From assembly GCA_030770545.1 (NCBI GenBank), contig CM061098.1, forward strand, positions 7,582,001-7,646,000: a stretch of DNA of 64,000 nucleotides, given 5' to 3'. Positions 1 to 10,559 of the stretch are shown in pieces; the first letter of the stretch is position 1; each line of letters begins with the position of its first letter. Made by a program: the position numbers and the translations under genes. The DNA is from Macropodus opercularis. Taxonomy: Eukaryota > Chordata > Actinopteri > Anabantiformes > Osphronemidae. The notes below the pieces were generated by a model. It searched no databases and had not been told where the DNA came from. It was given only the letters and a program-made list of their open reading frames with translations.

Positions 1-84
1 GTTTGATTTTTTTTCTAGACTTGCTATACATGGAATGGGACAGGTGTTGGTATTCGTTTTTCTGACAGTGTAGTTTGCTTTCAG

Positions 85-2322
85 GGTATGAAGGGTAAAA
101 TTGATGAGTACAGTGACTCAGACGATGACCAGCACGATGCCTACCTGGAGAGGATGAAGGCTGAGGGCAAAATCAGGGAGGAAGGCAACGACAGCGATGA
201 TTCGGGCAGTGGAAGTGGTAAGTGACCATCTCTGAAAGGACATGACGATGTTAAACTTATTAAGTTTTGATTGTTTGCTGTTGCTATTTGTTTCTGTCTG
301 TAGACGAGTCCTTTAATCCTGGAGAAGAAGATGACGACATTGCAGAAGAGTGAGTGCATTGATTTTATCATGCAAAAATGAAACGCTGTCATTTTCGCCT
401 CCTATTTATTGTTAATTTTTCAGGTCTATAGACAAAATCAAATAAACTTGTTAAATGAGTGAACAGTATTTTCACTGGTTTATTTTTGAACTATTTCCTG
501 TTTTGTGTCTTCACCACCCAATCAGGTACGACAGCAATGCCTCGGCCAGCGACAGCAGTGAAGAAGGGGACGAAAGTGAAGATGAGAGTGCAAAGAAGAA
601 GAAAGCCAAGAAAGCCAAAGTGGTGAAGGAGAAAAAAGAGAGGAAACCACGCAAAGAGGTGGGAGGGCAGATGGAAGAAAAGATGGAAAAGAATAATAGA
701 TGCAGTTGCTGAAGGATGAGAATGAAGCATTTGTTTCATTCTCATTGTTTTCTTTCATTGTAGAAGAAGCAGAAAGATGCCGGCGGTCCTAAGAGGCCAA
801 TGAGTGCCTACATGCTGTGGCTCAACTCCAGTCGGGAGCGAATTAAGTCAGAGAACCCCGGCATCTCCATCACAGAGATCTCCAAGAAGGCCGGAGAGAT
901 GTGGAGACAACTGAACAAAGATGAGAAGGAGGTGAGGCAGGAGGGCAAAGCAGATTAAAAATGTTAATGGAATGAGTTTTAATCTTGAATTTAGTTTTTA
1001 TACTAAATGTAATGTTGTACTACAACAATAATTCAATGATATCTGCTTTACACTGGACATAATATGCAGAGCAGTGCTTCAACAAATTAAGCCCAAATCA
1101 AAATAAAAATAATTTGTGTGCAATTTGATCGTCTACATTTTTCTTATTTTTGGTTCACTGACTGCTCCAGGAGTGGGAAACTAAGGCAGGAGAGGCCAAG
1201 AGGCAGTATGACAAAGCAAAGCTGGAGTACAAAGAGAGTGGTGGCGGATCGGCTTCTAGTTCCAAGAAGTAGGTCTCTCAAGACTATTTTGTTTTTACAG
1301 TTTTTTTGTTATGTAATTCTTTAATAATAAATCACCTTTTTTCACTTCAATAGGGAGAGTAAAAAATCTGCAGGTAAAAAGGAGGAGAAGAAGAGGAAGT
1401 CGGCTGGAGGAGACAAGGACAGAGAACGGGGAGGAGGCAATGACAGCTTCAAAAGCAAAGAGTTCATCGAAACCAGCGAGGAGAGTTCATCAGACTCTGA
1501 CCACAAAAGCAAGTCAAAGAGGAAGAAGGTAAAGCCAGAAAACAGATGCCATTATATGCAATTATCAGATAGACGAGCCATTATCTCATAATTCCTTTGT
1601 TCTTCTATACATTTCTATCGGTTTACCACATTGACGGTCGGTCAGTTTCCGGGAAATGAAAATGGTTTTATTAGGGTTTTAGGTCTTGTTACCAGTTGTG
1701 GAAGAATGTATGTGTCTAGAGGAGAGTGGTGTGAGATCTAAAGGTGGCCCTGAGATGTAAAGTTCCTAAGGCTCACATCTGGAAGAAGTAACGGGTGAGA
1801 GGGAGAGTGGCAGAGAGAAACAGAAACAACTCGTGTCTTGATCATAATATTAACCAAGGGATTTTTTATGAGTGGGAACTGTTTCTCTCGGCGGAGACGC
1901 ACATGCTGTTACTTTCCGCATACAGAGATATTGATACCTGCGTAATACTCCCTGTCTGGGCCTCAGTAATGGCACAGCCGTTGGTTTATTTTGATGTTGC
2001 AATGCACAGAGGCTTCATGAATCAAACTACCTCTAAAACATTATATAAAGATGCAAGGCTTAGAATCAAACAAGTTGATATTTGGGGTTTTCTTAGTCAC
2101 TGACAGTCAGACTTTTACATTGTTACTGGGACAGTTGATGGAAACCTTTTAATAGATATTTTTTATAGTAATTAATGAATTACTGAGCAACTTGTTTCTC
2201 CTGTCTTTATTACAAATTACATGCACAGTACCAACTTCTTTTGTTTGTTTTACCAGGAATCTGATGACGACGAGGAAGAGGCTGTGTCCACACCGGCCAG
2301 CTCAGAGGAAGAGTCTGACTAA
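85..2322 (+). CDS. ssrp1: FACT complex subunit SSRP1, C-terminal part (5' end outside window)
   Basis: SSRP1 is the HMG-box subunit of the FACT histone chaperone, which moves H2A-H2B dimers during transcription and replication in the nucleus. The visible coding exons are 85-217, 304-349, 526-658, 764-931, 1171-1268, 1354-1528 and 2257-2322. They join in frame to 272 residues ending at a TAA at 2320-2322. In order they encode an acidic linker rich in Asp, Glu and Ser, a Lys-rich segment, the HMG box (starting GPKRPMSAYMLWLNSSRE, mainly in exon 764-931 and continuing into 1171-1268), a basic Ser/Lys-rich region, and an acidic tail ending EEESD. This is the human SSRP1 order and composition. The N-terminal Spt16-dimerisation and PH-like domains lie to the left of the window. 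The identity is secure. Whether this is an 'a' or 'b' fish duplicate cannot be told. Confidence 0.96.
716..745. repeat. Inverted repeat (hairpin) in ssrp1 intron
   Basis: Two perfect 11-bp arms (716-726 and 735-745) are separated by 8 nt, inside the intron between exons 526-658 and 764-931. The hairpin ends 18 nt before the splice acceptor at 764. Its function is unknown. Confidence 0.6.
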
Positions 2323-2775
2323 ACACACATTTTATTCATCTTTCAAACAAACCAAGGACCAAGGATTTCTCTCTGATTCTCATCGCTCAAACAGGCAGAT
2401 CAACGGATTCAAGTTGGGTTTTTTTGTAAATGTTTTCCTTCAAGACAACAACCTTTTCTCAGAATCTAAAGCTCATGTGTCATTTCATAATCCAGTGGGA
2501 TTTCCTACTGACAGCTCAGAGAACTGCTGGTATATAAATGTACTTCTTCTCACAGAAACCAGAAAATGTTTTTTTTTTTTTTTTTTTGTTCTCACCCAGG
2601 GTTGATGTATGTCTGTAGGATCATAGCACTGAGGATTGTAGGAGTTATTAGTTAATTCATGTGTTTGTTGTTGTAGAGCATTTAAACTTTAAAATTTAAA
2701 CGTTTAAATGTATTTTGTGTTTCGCCATCTCATGTTTTCAGGCATAAATAATAAATGAATCTTTTTCGTACCTGA
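2323..2775 (+). promoter_or_regulatory. ssrp1: ssrp1 3' UTR and polyadenylation signal
   Basis: This is untranslated sequence after the stop codon. It contains a poly(T) run near 2570-2587 and an AATAAA signal at 2750-2755, where the transcript probably ends. Confidence 0.7.
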
Positions 2776-5350
2776 TGTCTTGTAACTGTTTGGTCGTGAA
2801 GCATCTTAAATAGTCAGGAGTTTACTTTGTATGAGGTGTTTCATATGACAACCAGCAGCTTTTATTCAACTGGAAACGCCAGAGCAGCAATTCAATGCAA
2901 AAAGAGACTCACCAGAAGTTTGAGCCTCAGCATGGATCCAGAAAGGCTCAGTGTTTTGTCAAATTCACTGTACAGCAATTGTGTGACTCCCCTGGGAACA
3001 GAAGCGCTGGATGTACTCAAGATCTTACAGGAGTCCTGTTGTTTTTCTGCATTAGGCCCATTTAACCAGGCTGTGTGGTGCTGGGGGGGCTCGGATCTTG
3101 ACAGTGGTAAACGTTGGCGAAGACAGTGGTTTTAAGTCTGAGGCCTAAGTACCCAGTGGTTTGTAAAAGGGTTGGGGATGGTGGTATTTGAGAGCCAAAC
3201 ACTCCCTGGTTCATGGCATGGATGAGGAGGTAGCGCCTGCTGAGCAGATGTCTGAAAGATGAACGTTCCTGTTTATTAAATTATAATGGTGGCGTCTTTT
3301 CTAAGTCTTATTTTGAAATATCCATGATAAAGTACACTAAAAGTTGTCTGAGACATTATAGCAGCTCTGTAAGATGTGTGTGTATATACAAATAGCAGCT
3401 GGAGCTAAATACAAGCAGACCTTCAGGTGCTGCATTAGTGTCTATCTGCATTCACAGGCAAGACCCAAAGTGAGCTTTGTACAAAGTATAGGTGCTGAAA
3501 CCAGATTCCTCTCACAAGGCTAGAGCTCGTATTCAGCATATGCGCCGATCAGGCACTGACTCAACTAGAGCCCTGAAGGTGAGCTGTGGCGTCTGACGCC
3601 AAGATGTCAGCAGCACATCCTCGAAGTCCTGTTAGTGCCTGCCTCCATTGAATTTGTTCGTCCAGCACATCCTTCAGATGCTCTATTGGAGGGAATTTAG
3701 AGGCCAAGTCAACACCTCAAACTCGCCGTGCTTTGGAGCATTACCCTGCTAAAAGAGGCCACAGCCATCGGGGAATCATGTTTCCAGCAAAGGGTGAACG
3801 CTGCCTGTACTGTGTAGTCTGGTACCGCTCTATCAGAACCCGCATTAACTGCTGCTGGATCGGCCCATGTGTGCATCATGGGACGCCTGCGTGGTTGCAC
3901 TGGTACAACAGGAACTGAACGTGAATATGTATTTGCGTTGCAGAAGTATATGCTTCCGAATATTCATAGTTTTACAAATGGATTCATCTACTGTCTGTGA
4001 TGAACATGCAGCTTGTGAGCAACATGCATGTTTGTGTGTGTCTTGTATTAGGTTACTGTTAAGTGACCACAAACATAATGGACCCACTTAAGAAATGACA
4101 CATGCATCTGCACAAACACATACACACTGTCATTGCATCATTACATTATCTCCCTGATGCGAGAGGCAGCAATGACGCTGCTGCTGCTCGTGAGTATTTA
4201 GAAACAGTCATATCATATGTCGCAATTATTGTACAGCTGTCAATAGTTTTGTAATTTATCAAAGTGCATTTAGACTCAAGCCTCTTACCCAGTTTTAAGT
4301 ATCTTGTCTGAAATATTGAATCTGATTTCTTTTTGTCTTCTGAAATGGAGGAAATAATGTTTAATGGAGGCTACTGTGGAAGTTTTTCAGGGTTGACATT
4401 TATAACTGTGACAAGTTTTTCAAAAGTACTTTCAAGAGTGTAAATGCATCTCCAGCAAATCTGGTCCTTTTAAGCATTAAATCTAATCTGGAGGATGGTT
4501 GTTGGTTATTGTTCTCATGCATTTATTAAAACATACATCAATTTGCGTGGATTAATTAAACATCACATTGTTTTCAGTGTAAAAATATTTAAGGCAATGC
4601 TCTTTGTAAAGGAATTTACTCAAAGCTCAGACAGATTTTTCAATCTCAAGGTGCAGAGGATAAAAAGCAAGGATTCAACACCACAGCTTATGAAACAGCT
4701 TAATTCTGTCTTTTATATTGGAGCCAGTTAAACTATTAAACAGCTTTAGATGTGTGCTCTAAGTGACACTGGCAGGTTTACGAATCGATTCTCACTAAGT
4801 CACTCACTCACACTCAAATATTAATGAACCCACTTTAGTGCAAGTTGTTCTGGATGAAAGCGTCCAGGAAATGTCAGAAACTCACTAAAGTGATTTCAGA
4901 AATGCGTGTCCTGTAGTATGGGATATTGATTAGTGACCTTTGACAGTTTTGTGTGTTTCTGTGTCCTTACTTTGTTTTCAAGACAAAAGAATGATGGTGA
5001 TAAAAAGAGGGAGGAGCAGAGGAGACACTTGGACATTTTACTCCTCATTTGTTTGGAGGAAGGCGGAGGTTCCCCTCACTGCCACAAACCAATGAACAGG
5101 ACAGAGAGGGAGATCAGAGACACTGACGTTCATCCAACAAATCCACAATGACACACACAGACTCATCCTACACTAAGCAGAAGACGGGACCTGTGTGAAG
5201 ACAGAGATCTTTGCTTTTACTAGTATCAGTGAGCTTTTAAACATTCAAACACGTGTATACAACATTTCTCAGGAGGCTTCTGTTGGGGCTGCACTGTTCT
5301 TTCACCCTCAGAGGACGCACGTCGCCTGTGACTCGCGCCAACGAGCAACC
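2776..5350. other. Intergenic region between ssrp1 and p2rx3
   Basis: No convincing exon is visible here. Open frames in this stretch have no recognisable domain, no splice continuity and no codon bias. The last 200-300 bases should contain the p2rx3 promoter and 5' UTR, but I see no TATA box or other clear core element. Confidence 0.5.
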
Positions 5351-8300
5351 ATGGGTGGCCTGGTGTACAGCTTCATGACCGGCTTCTTCACCTACGAGAC
5401 CACCAAGTCTGTGGTTGTCAAGAGCTGGTCTGTGGGCATCATCAACCGGATCGTACAGCTGTTCATCATCGCGTATTTTGTCGGGTGAGTTCTGTGTGTG
5501 TGACTGTGGTTGTCTGTGACAGGAAACTGAATATTGTCTTGTCAAAGAATCTTCATAAAAAAACTTTTACTGAAGCCTTGTAGTCAGTTATGCTTCGATT
5601 TGGTAATGTTGTAATTTAACCTTTCTAACGGCAAATGTAGTGGAGATCCTGGAGATTTCATTAGGCTGAAAAATACAATGTAACCACATTAGTTAAAAAG
5701 ACTTTTTTATGTTCTAATCTAAATAAATATGGTTAAAGTTAAATACAGCTTCTCCATGAACCAAACTATAACAGTTTATTGTCTTTGTTTAGTAGAGTTC
5801 ACAATATTTTATAGTAAAAAAATATGCAAGTATATTCAGATAATTTTTAATTTTCCAGATGTTTAATGTCCCATCAAAAGTTTTCCAGAAATGCAGACTT
5901 TAAAAAAAAACGGATGCTCTGCTCTGGCATCTACAGCACATTTTTAAAAATGTGGAAAATATTACACAGGCAAATGCAGAATGGCAGCAGTGAATTTGGC
6001 TGCACCAGAATTGAAAGCTAATGGATTCTTATCTGAAAGTTAAAACATTTTGTGATATTATAAATACACACACGTACAAGCAAACAGACTTCCTTTGTTA
6101 TTTTCATAAAAACAAATTAAAGGCAGCTTTACATGTTTGAGGCTTACAGTTTATTCAGTCAGTTAATCAGTTTAATGTTTCGTGCTGTGTCTCTGTGCTG
6201 CAGATGGGTCTTCATCCATGAGAAAGCTTATCAGGTGACCGACACCGGCATCGAGTCGGCCGTAATGACCAAAGTGAAAGGCTTTGGTTACCATCACAAC
6301 CGTGTGATGGATGTGGCCGACTACGTCTTCCCCCCACAGGTGAGTTCATTTGTTTCTTTTGTGTGAAGCGTGTTATGATTATTGTGGATCATCATGGGAG
6401 TCTGCATTGCAACATATATGATCTTCTGCGTTTCAGGGTGAGGGCATTTTCTGCATTATGACCAAACTCATCGTCACAGAAAATCAGTATCAGGGAAGAT
6501 GTGCGGAGGTAAGGACACATTCAAAGTCAGCTTAGATGGACTTTGAAAAGTAAAAATCACCCTCAGACCATTTCAAGGTTCACATCAAGATGTTTCTGGT
6601 CAGATGTCACAGGAAAATGAACTTAAATACAAGTTCAGGAAGCCTTTGCAACAAACGTCCGTCACAGCCTGACAGTAACGGCTCAATCCATGATTACAAG
6701 ACCAGTGAAAGAACGCGACTAAATGTTCGCAGGATGTTGTATTTTAGATTTTGCTGTGTTTCTTTCTATGAAGATGCTGCCTTGTGAGTCAGATGAAGAT
6801 TGTGCCAAGCATTTTGGAAGAGCCCAAGGCAATGGTGAGTCAACCTTCCTAAAAGTGTTGATCCATTCATAAACATTGTAGAGATAAAGAATATTTAAGT
6901 CATCACCTGTCTTTCCGAAACACCAGGGGTAATTACGGGTGTTTGTCTTCAATCCCACAATAAGACAAAGGGAAATTGTGAGATAGAGGGATGGTGTCCG
7001 GCTGAGAACGACAATGTCATAGTGTGAGTGTCACACAGATATGTGCTCAGTTCCTCCGTTGTTCCTCTCATTAAACTACTCAGCCATCTCTCCCTGTCTC
7101 TGCTTCTCAGGGAACCAATGCTGGACGTGAGGAACTTCACCATCTTCATCAAAAACAGCATTCGCTTTCCACTCTTCAACGTCACCCGGTAGGTCACAGA
7201 CGCGCGAACATGCTCCTCGAGCAGCTGAGAGAAAAAGCTGTTATTTAACTGACCACCATAAACGTTAACGTCGCTCTCTGTCAGAGGGAACATTCCCTCT
7301 TCTATGACAAGAGACAAGATCAAGGCATGTACCTACCATCCGGAGGACCAGCCATTCTGCCCCATATTCCGCGTGGGCGACGTGCTGAACTACACCGGGC
7401 AGGATGTGGCTGACCTGGCAGACAAGGTTTTATCTCCTGCTTCTTCCTCTTGCGTCTGTGAACTTTCTGATTTCACCCTCGAGCCTAAAGCTGTGCATAA
7501 AGTGGCATGTTTTTATCACCTGCTGCCTCAGCGTGTGTCTCTCTTTTCCTCAGGGTGGAGAAATAGGAATTAACATCGAGTGGAAGTGTAACCTGGACCT
7601 GAACGTTGACTATTGTGTCCCCAAGTACTCATTCACACGCCTGGACGCGCCCTTCACTAACAGTGTCTCTAAAGGCTACAACTTCAGGTACCGAGGCTGA
7701 TTAGAGCAATCGGCCTCTTGCTCAATCGATTTACTCCTTTTCATTTCTGGGTGACTCTCTCTCTCTCTTTTGTTGAGACAGATTTGCCAAATATTATAAA
7801 ACAGACAACAGAACAGAATTCAGGACACTTCACAAAGTACACGCCATCCGCTTTGATGTCATGGTCACCGGCAATGTGAGTTGTAAGAAAACATGACAAC
7901 ATAGAGACTGAGACATAAGGTCAATGATAATGATCATGATCATCTTCATATACCTTCTTGTTGCTTTGTGGTTTGTTCCAGGCAGGAAAGTTTGACACAA
8001 TCCCAACTCTGATCAACTTGGTAGCTGCCTTCACTTCTGTTGGACTGGTAAGAGTTTCTGCTCAGAAGGGAAATGAAGGAAGGAGCAAGAGTTTTCGTTC
8101 ATCGCTACGTTTTACTTTTGTTGACAGGCTTCGGTTCTCTGTGACGTCATCCTGCTGAATTTCATAAAAGGAGCAGAGCAGTACAAGGCCAAGAAATTCG
8201 AAGAGGTAACATTTTCGTTTTTGCGCAGACACGCTCAGCAGTGACTTTACCAAGATACCGAGGCAAGATGAACATTTCGTTCTGTATTACTGTCACGCAG

Positions 8301-8447
8301 GTGTCAGAGGCGCAGATAGAGGCTCAGATCGAGGCGTCCCTCACTCAGAGTCCAGGCAGCCAGCTGTCACTCAGGACACCAATGAAGACCTCCAAGGAGT
8401 ACGACTCTGGAGCCCTGTCGCTGTCTGCGTCTGACCAGGCTCTCTGA
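5351..8447 (+). CDS. p2rx3: P2X purinoceptor 3-like ATP-gated cation channel
   Basis: P2X3 subunits form trimeric ATP-gated cation channels in the plasma membrane, best known from sensory neurons. Twelve exons: 5351-5484, 6204-6339, 6437-6508, 6774-6834, 6927-7023, 7111-7188, 7285-7426, 7554-7687, 7782-7875, 7982-8047, 8128-8205 and 8301-8447 (412 residues; human P2X3 has 397). The intracellular N-terminus carries the conserved TTK site in FFTYETTKSVVVKSW. TM1 is about residues 26-50 and TM2 about 324-350. The ectodomain has the ATP-contact lysines in TKVKG (K68, K70), the NSIRFPLFN and YNFRFAKYY blocks, and the ten conserved cysteines spread over exons 3-8. The start ATG follows ACC, giving a good context. 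Position beside ssrp1 matches the human SSRP1-P2RX3 pair. The C-terminal tail after TM2 is short, as in P2X3. Confidence 0.93.
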
Positions 8448-8733
8448 CCGCCAACGACAGCAGCGTGAAGTGGACATTCTTCACCTTGCCAGACATCCAT
8501 CATGTCTTTTCTGGTTGTCGGGATCCTGTAGTCAGTTTGAATGTAACTGGGCAAAGAAAGACAATGTTGCTGCTGTTGTCACAATTACACACGTGAGAGA
8601 CGGAGGAGACAACAGTGGCTTCATGCCAGCTACTATTTCTCTCATTCAATCAATTCAATGAAACTCCAGACCATCTTTGCTCCATTTAAATTAAGCATAA
8701 TTCTACAGTCACTGAACCCACATGCAAACATAT

Positions 8734-8877
8734 AATAAAAATGTTTTTTTTAAATTTTAAGCAGTTTTACAGCATCTTATTTATACTACATAGGAGATGT
8801 ATGGAGAGCACTTTAAATTTTCATTGTACACGTGACAATGACAATAAAGATCTATCTATCTATCTATCTACATACTA
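8734..8877 (+). repeat. p2rx3 polyadenylation signals and retroposon-like tail with (CTAT)n microsatellite
   Basis: AATAAA occurs at 8734-8739 and again at 8843-8848. The second lies in a sequence ending in GACAATGACAATAAAGATCT followed by about five CTAT units (8850-8872). That arrangement resembles the 3' end of fish non-LTR elements, whose tails often end in a tetranucleotide repeat. The element class is inferred. The AATAAA motifs and the microsatellite are seen directly. Confidence 0.5.
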
Positions 8878-10559
8878 CAATAAGCTCCAAACCTACTGTT
8901 TGACAGCCAAAATATTCAAACTGAATCCATCTGCTTTTCATTTACATTTTTGCTCAAATGAGCCACAGTGTAAAAATATGTTTCAGGGTTGAGAATAAAC
9001 TGTCTGAATAACATTCTGGAGTATTTCTCAGCATCACGTTGACGCCAATGCTTTCTTTGTGCATAAATGAAAGCACTGATTTGCCTTAATGGGGTAAAGA
9101 CACAGCTATTAATTACATGTTTGTTATTAGGGTGGTGGCAGTAGGATAAATGTGTTTTGGACTTGAGGCTTGCAAATGGGCCATTATTAGTCCACTTCTG
9201 GGCAATGACGTGAACTAGGAGATGTTACTGTAGAGTAATGGATGAGTGCAATTCCACTTCTTTGTTTGGATGATCAGGAATCACATTATGATTCTAATTT
9301 TCTCTGGCTGAATCCCAGAGGTTAATATCAGACATTCACGTAGTTGTGTGTGTCCCTCTAGCACAAGCACATCCTGTGTATTGTCTGTGCCCCTCCTCGC
9401 TTCTCCACATGCTGTAACCAAGATACGTCAGCTAAAGAGCCTCTTAATGGCTCGGACAATGATTGACAGGGATGTAATGATTTAATAATACGAATCAGTA
9501 TAAGTGCATGTAATGGAAATGACAGAAAGCACATAATACTAAATACTATTATGTTATTAGCTGTTCACAGATTGAACAAATGGCTTCTCCAAGTGACTGA
9601 TGGCTACAACAGCATTTGAAGGCCTTAGACTGGATGTGTCTTCCAACCATTTTACATACATCAGTTATTTACTTTAATCCTTTTACTTATGATGCCAAAA
9701 AAGGTTTTTAGAATCATATCTGCCAATGTTCTTTCAGCGCTTGTAAAATAGTTTGCACCTTTATTAGTATTAATATTCTTTCCTTTTCTATTTTTTGTTC
9801 TCACAGTTGTGAATTTATAAATGGTTGAAAGATGTTAATTTGGTTTCGTGTACAACCCATTTTTAATTTGCCAATATTAGAAAAAGTAAAAAAAAACGAG
9901 AGAAAATGTTGTTAAAAGGGCTTTTAACATTTTGAGGGTGAACAGTAATATCCCACAGTCTGCAACGTATGTTTCAGCACCAACTCGTGTCTATTTCCTC
10001 CTCTGGGGTTCATTTCTGGCTGAATGGCTGATCAGGGAGCCATTATCAAAAGACAGAGGATGTAGAGAAGGAGTCAATGACACAGACATCAGACCAGATA
10101 ATAGTCTGCTGCTGCTGCCCAGTGTGGGACTGAAGGAAGATGGAGAGGAAGGAAAACACAACCTCTTTAATTTCAAAAAATGACCACAAAAGTAGAATAT
10201 TTATTCAAGTAGCCTAATCATCTTAATGATTATACAGTCGGCCACTGGAGGTATATGATCCAGTCTAGACATAGAGGAGTGCAAGGATAATAAAAAACAC
10301 TATTGATAAAAAAATGTTGTCCTTATGTTTATCTCTTGTCTTCCTGTTTTAATCCCTGGTGCAGCTGCGTATGCTCGATCCAAGGGCTCAGTCACTTCTC
10401 ATGTTTGAAGGTGATGGCCTGGAGCAGGACACACAGCAAACCAAATGTATCCTGTCTCTAAACTCCTGTCTTTCATGCAAAACCAGCTGGGACAGGTTGT
10501 GCCATTTAGTGGCTGTGCCTTTTCTGCTGCCTTTATTTCAGGTAGATGAGTCAGTGTCT
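8878..10559. other. Intergenic region between convergent genes p2rx3 and the unknown gene
   Basis: No gene is recognisable. Candidate minus-strand AATAAA signals for the gene to the right are at 10532-10537 (about 25 nt past its stop) and 10200-10205. The rest is AT-rich unique sequence. Confidence 0.45.

Noticed and set aside
1795..2103. 102-codon open frame in the last ssrp1 intron
   Set aside because: It has no domain, no splice role and no initiation context, and intronic open frames of this size arise by chance.
2827..3135. 102-codon open frame between ssrp1 and p2rx3
   Set aside because: Its composition is unremarkable and it has no homologue that I recognise. A promoter and poly(A) signal in sensible places are missing.
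5237..5545. Minus-strand 102-codon open frame over p2rx3 exon 1
   Set aside because: It lies directly opposite a conserved coding exon and is explained by it.
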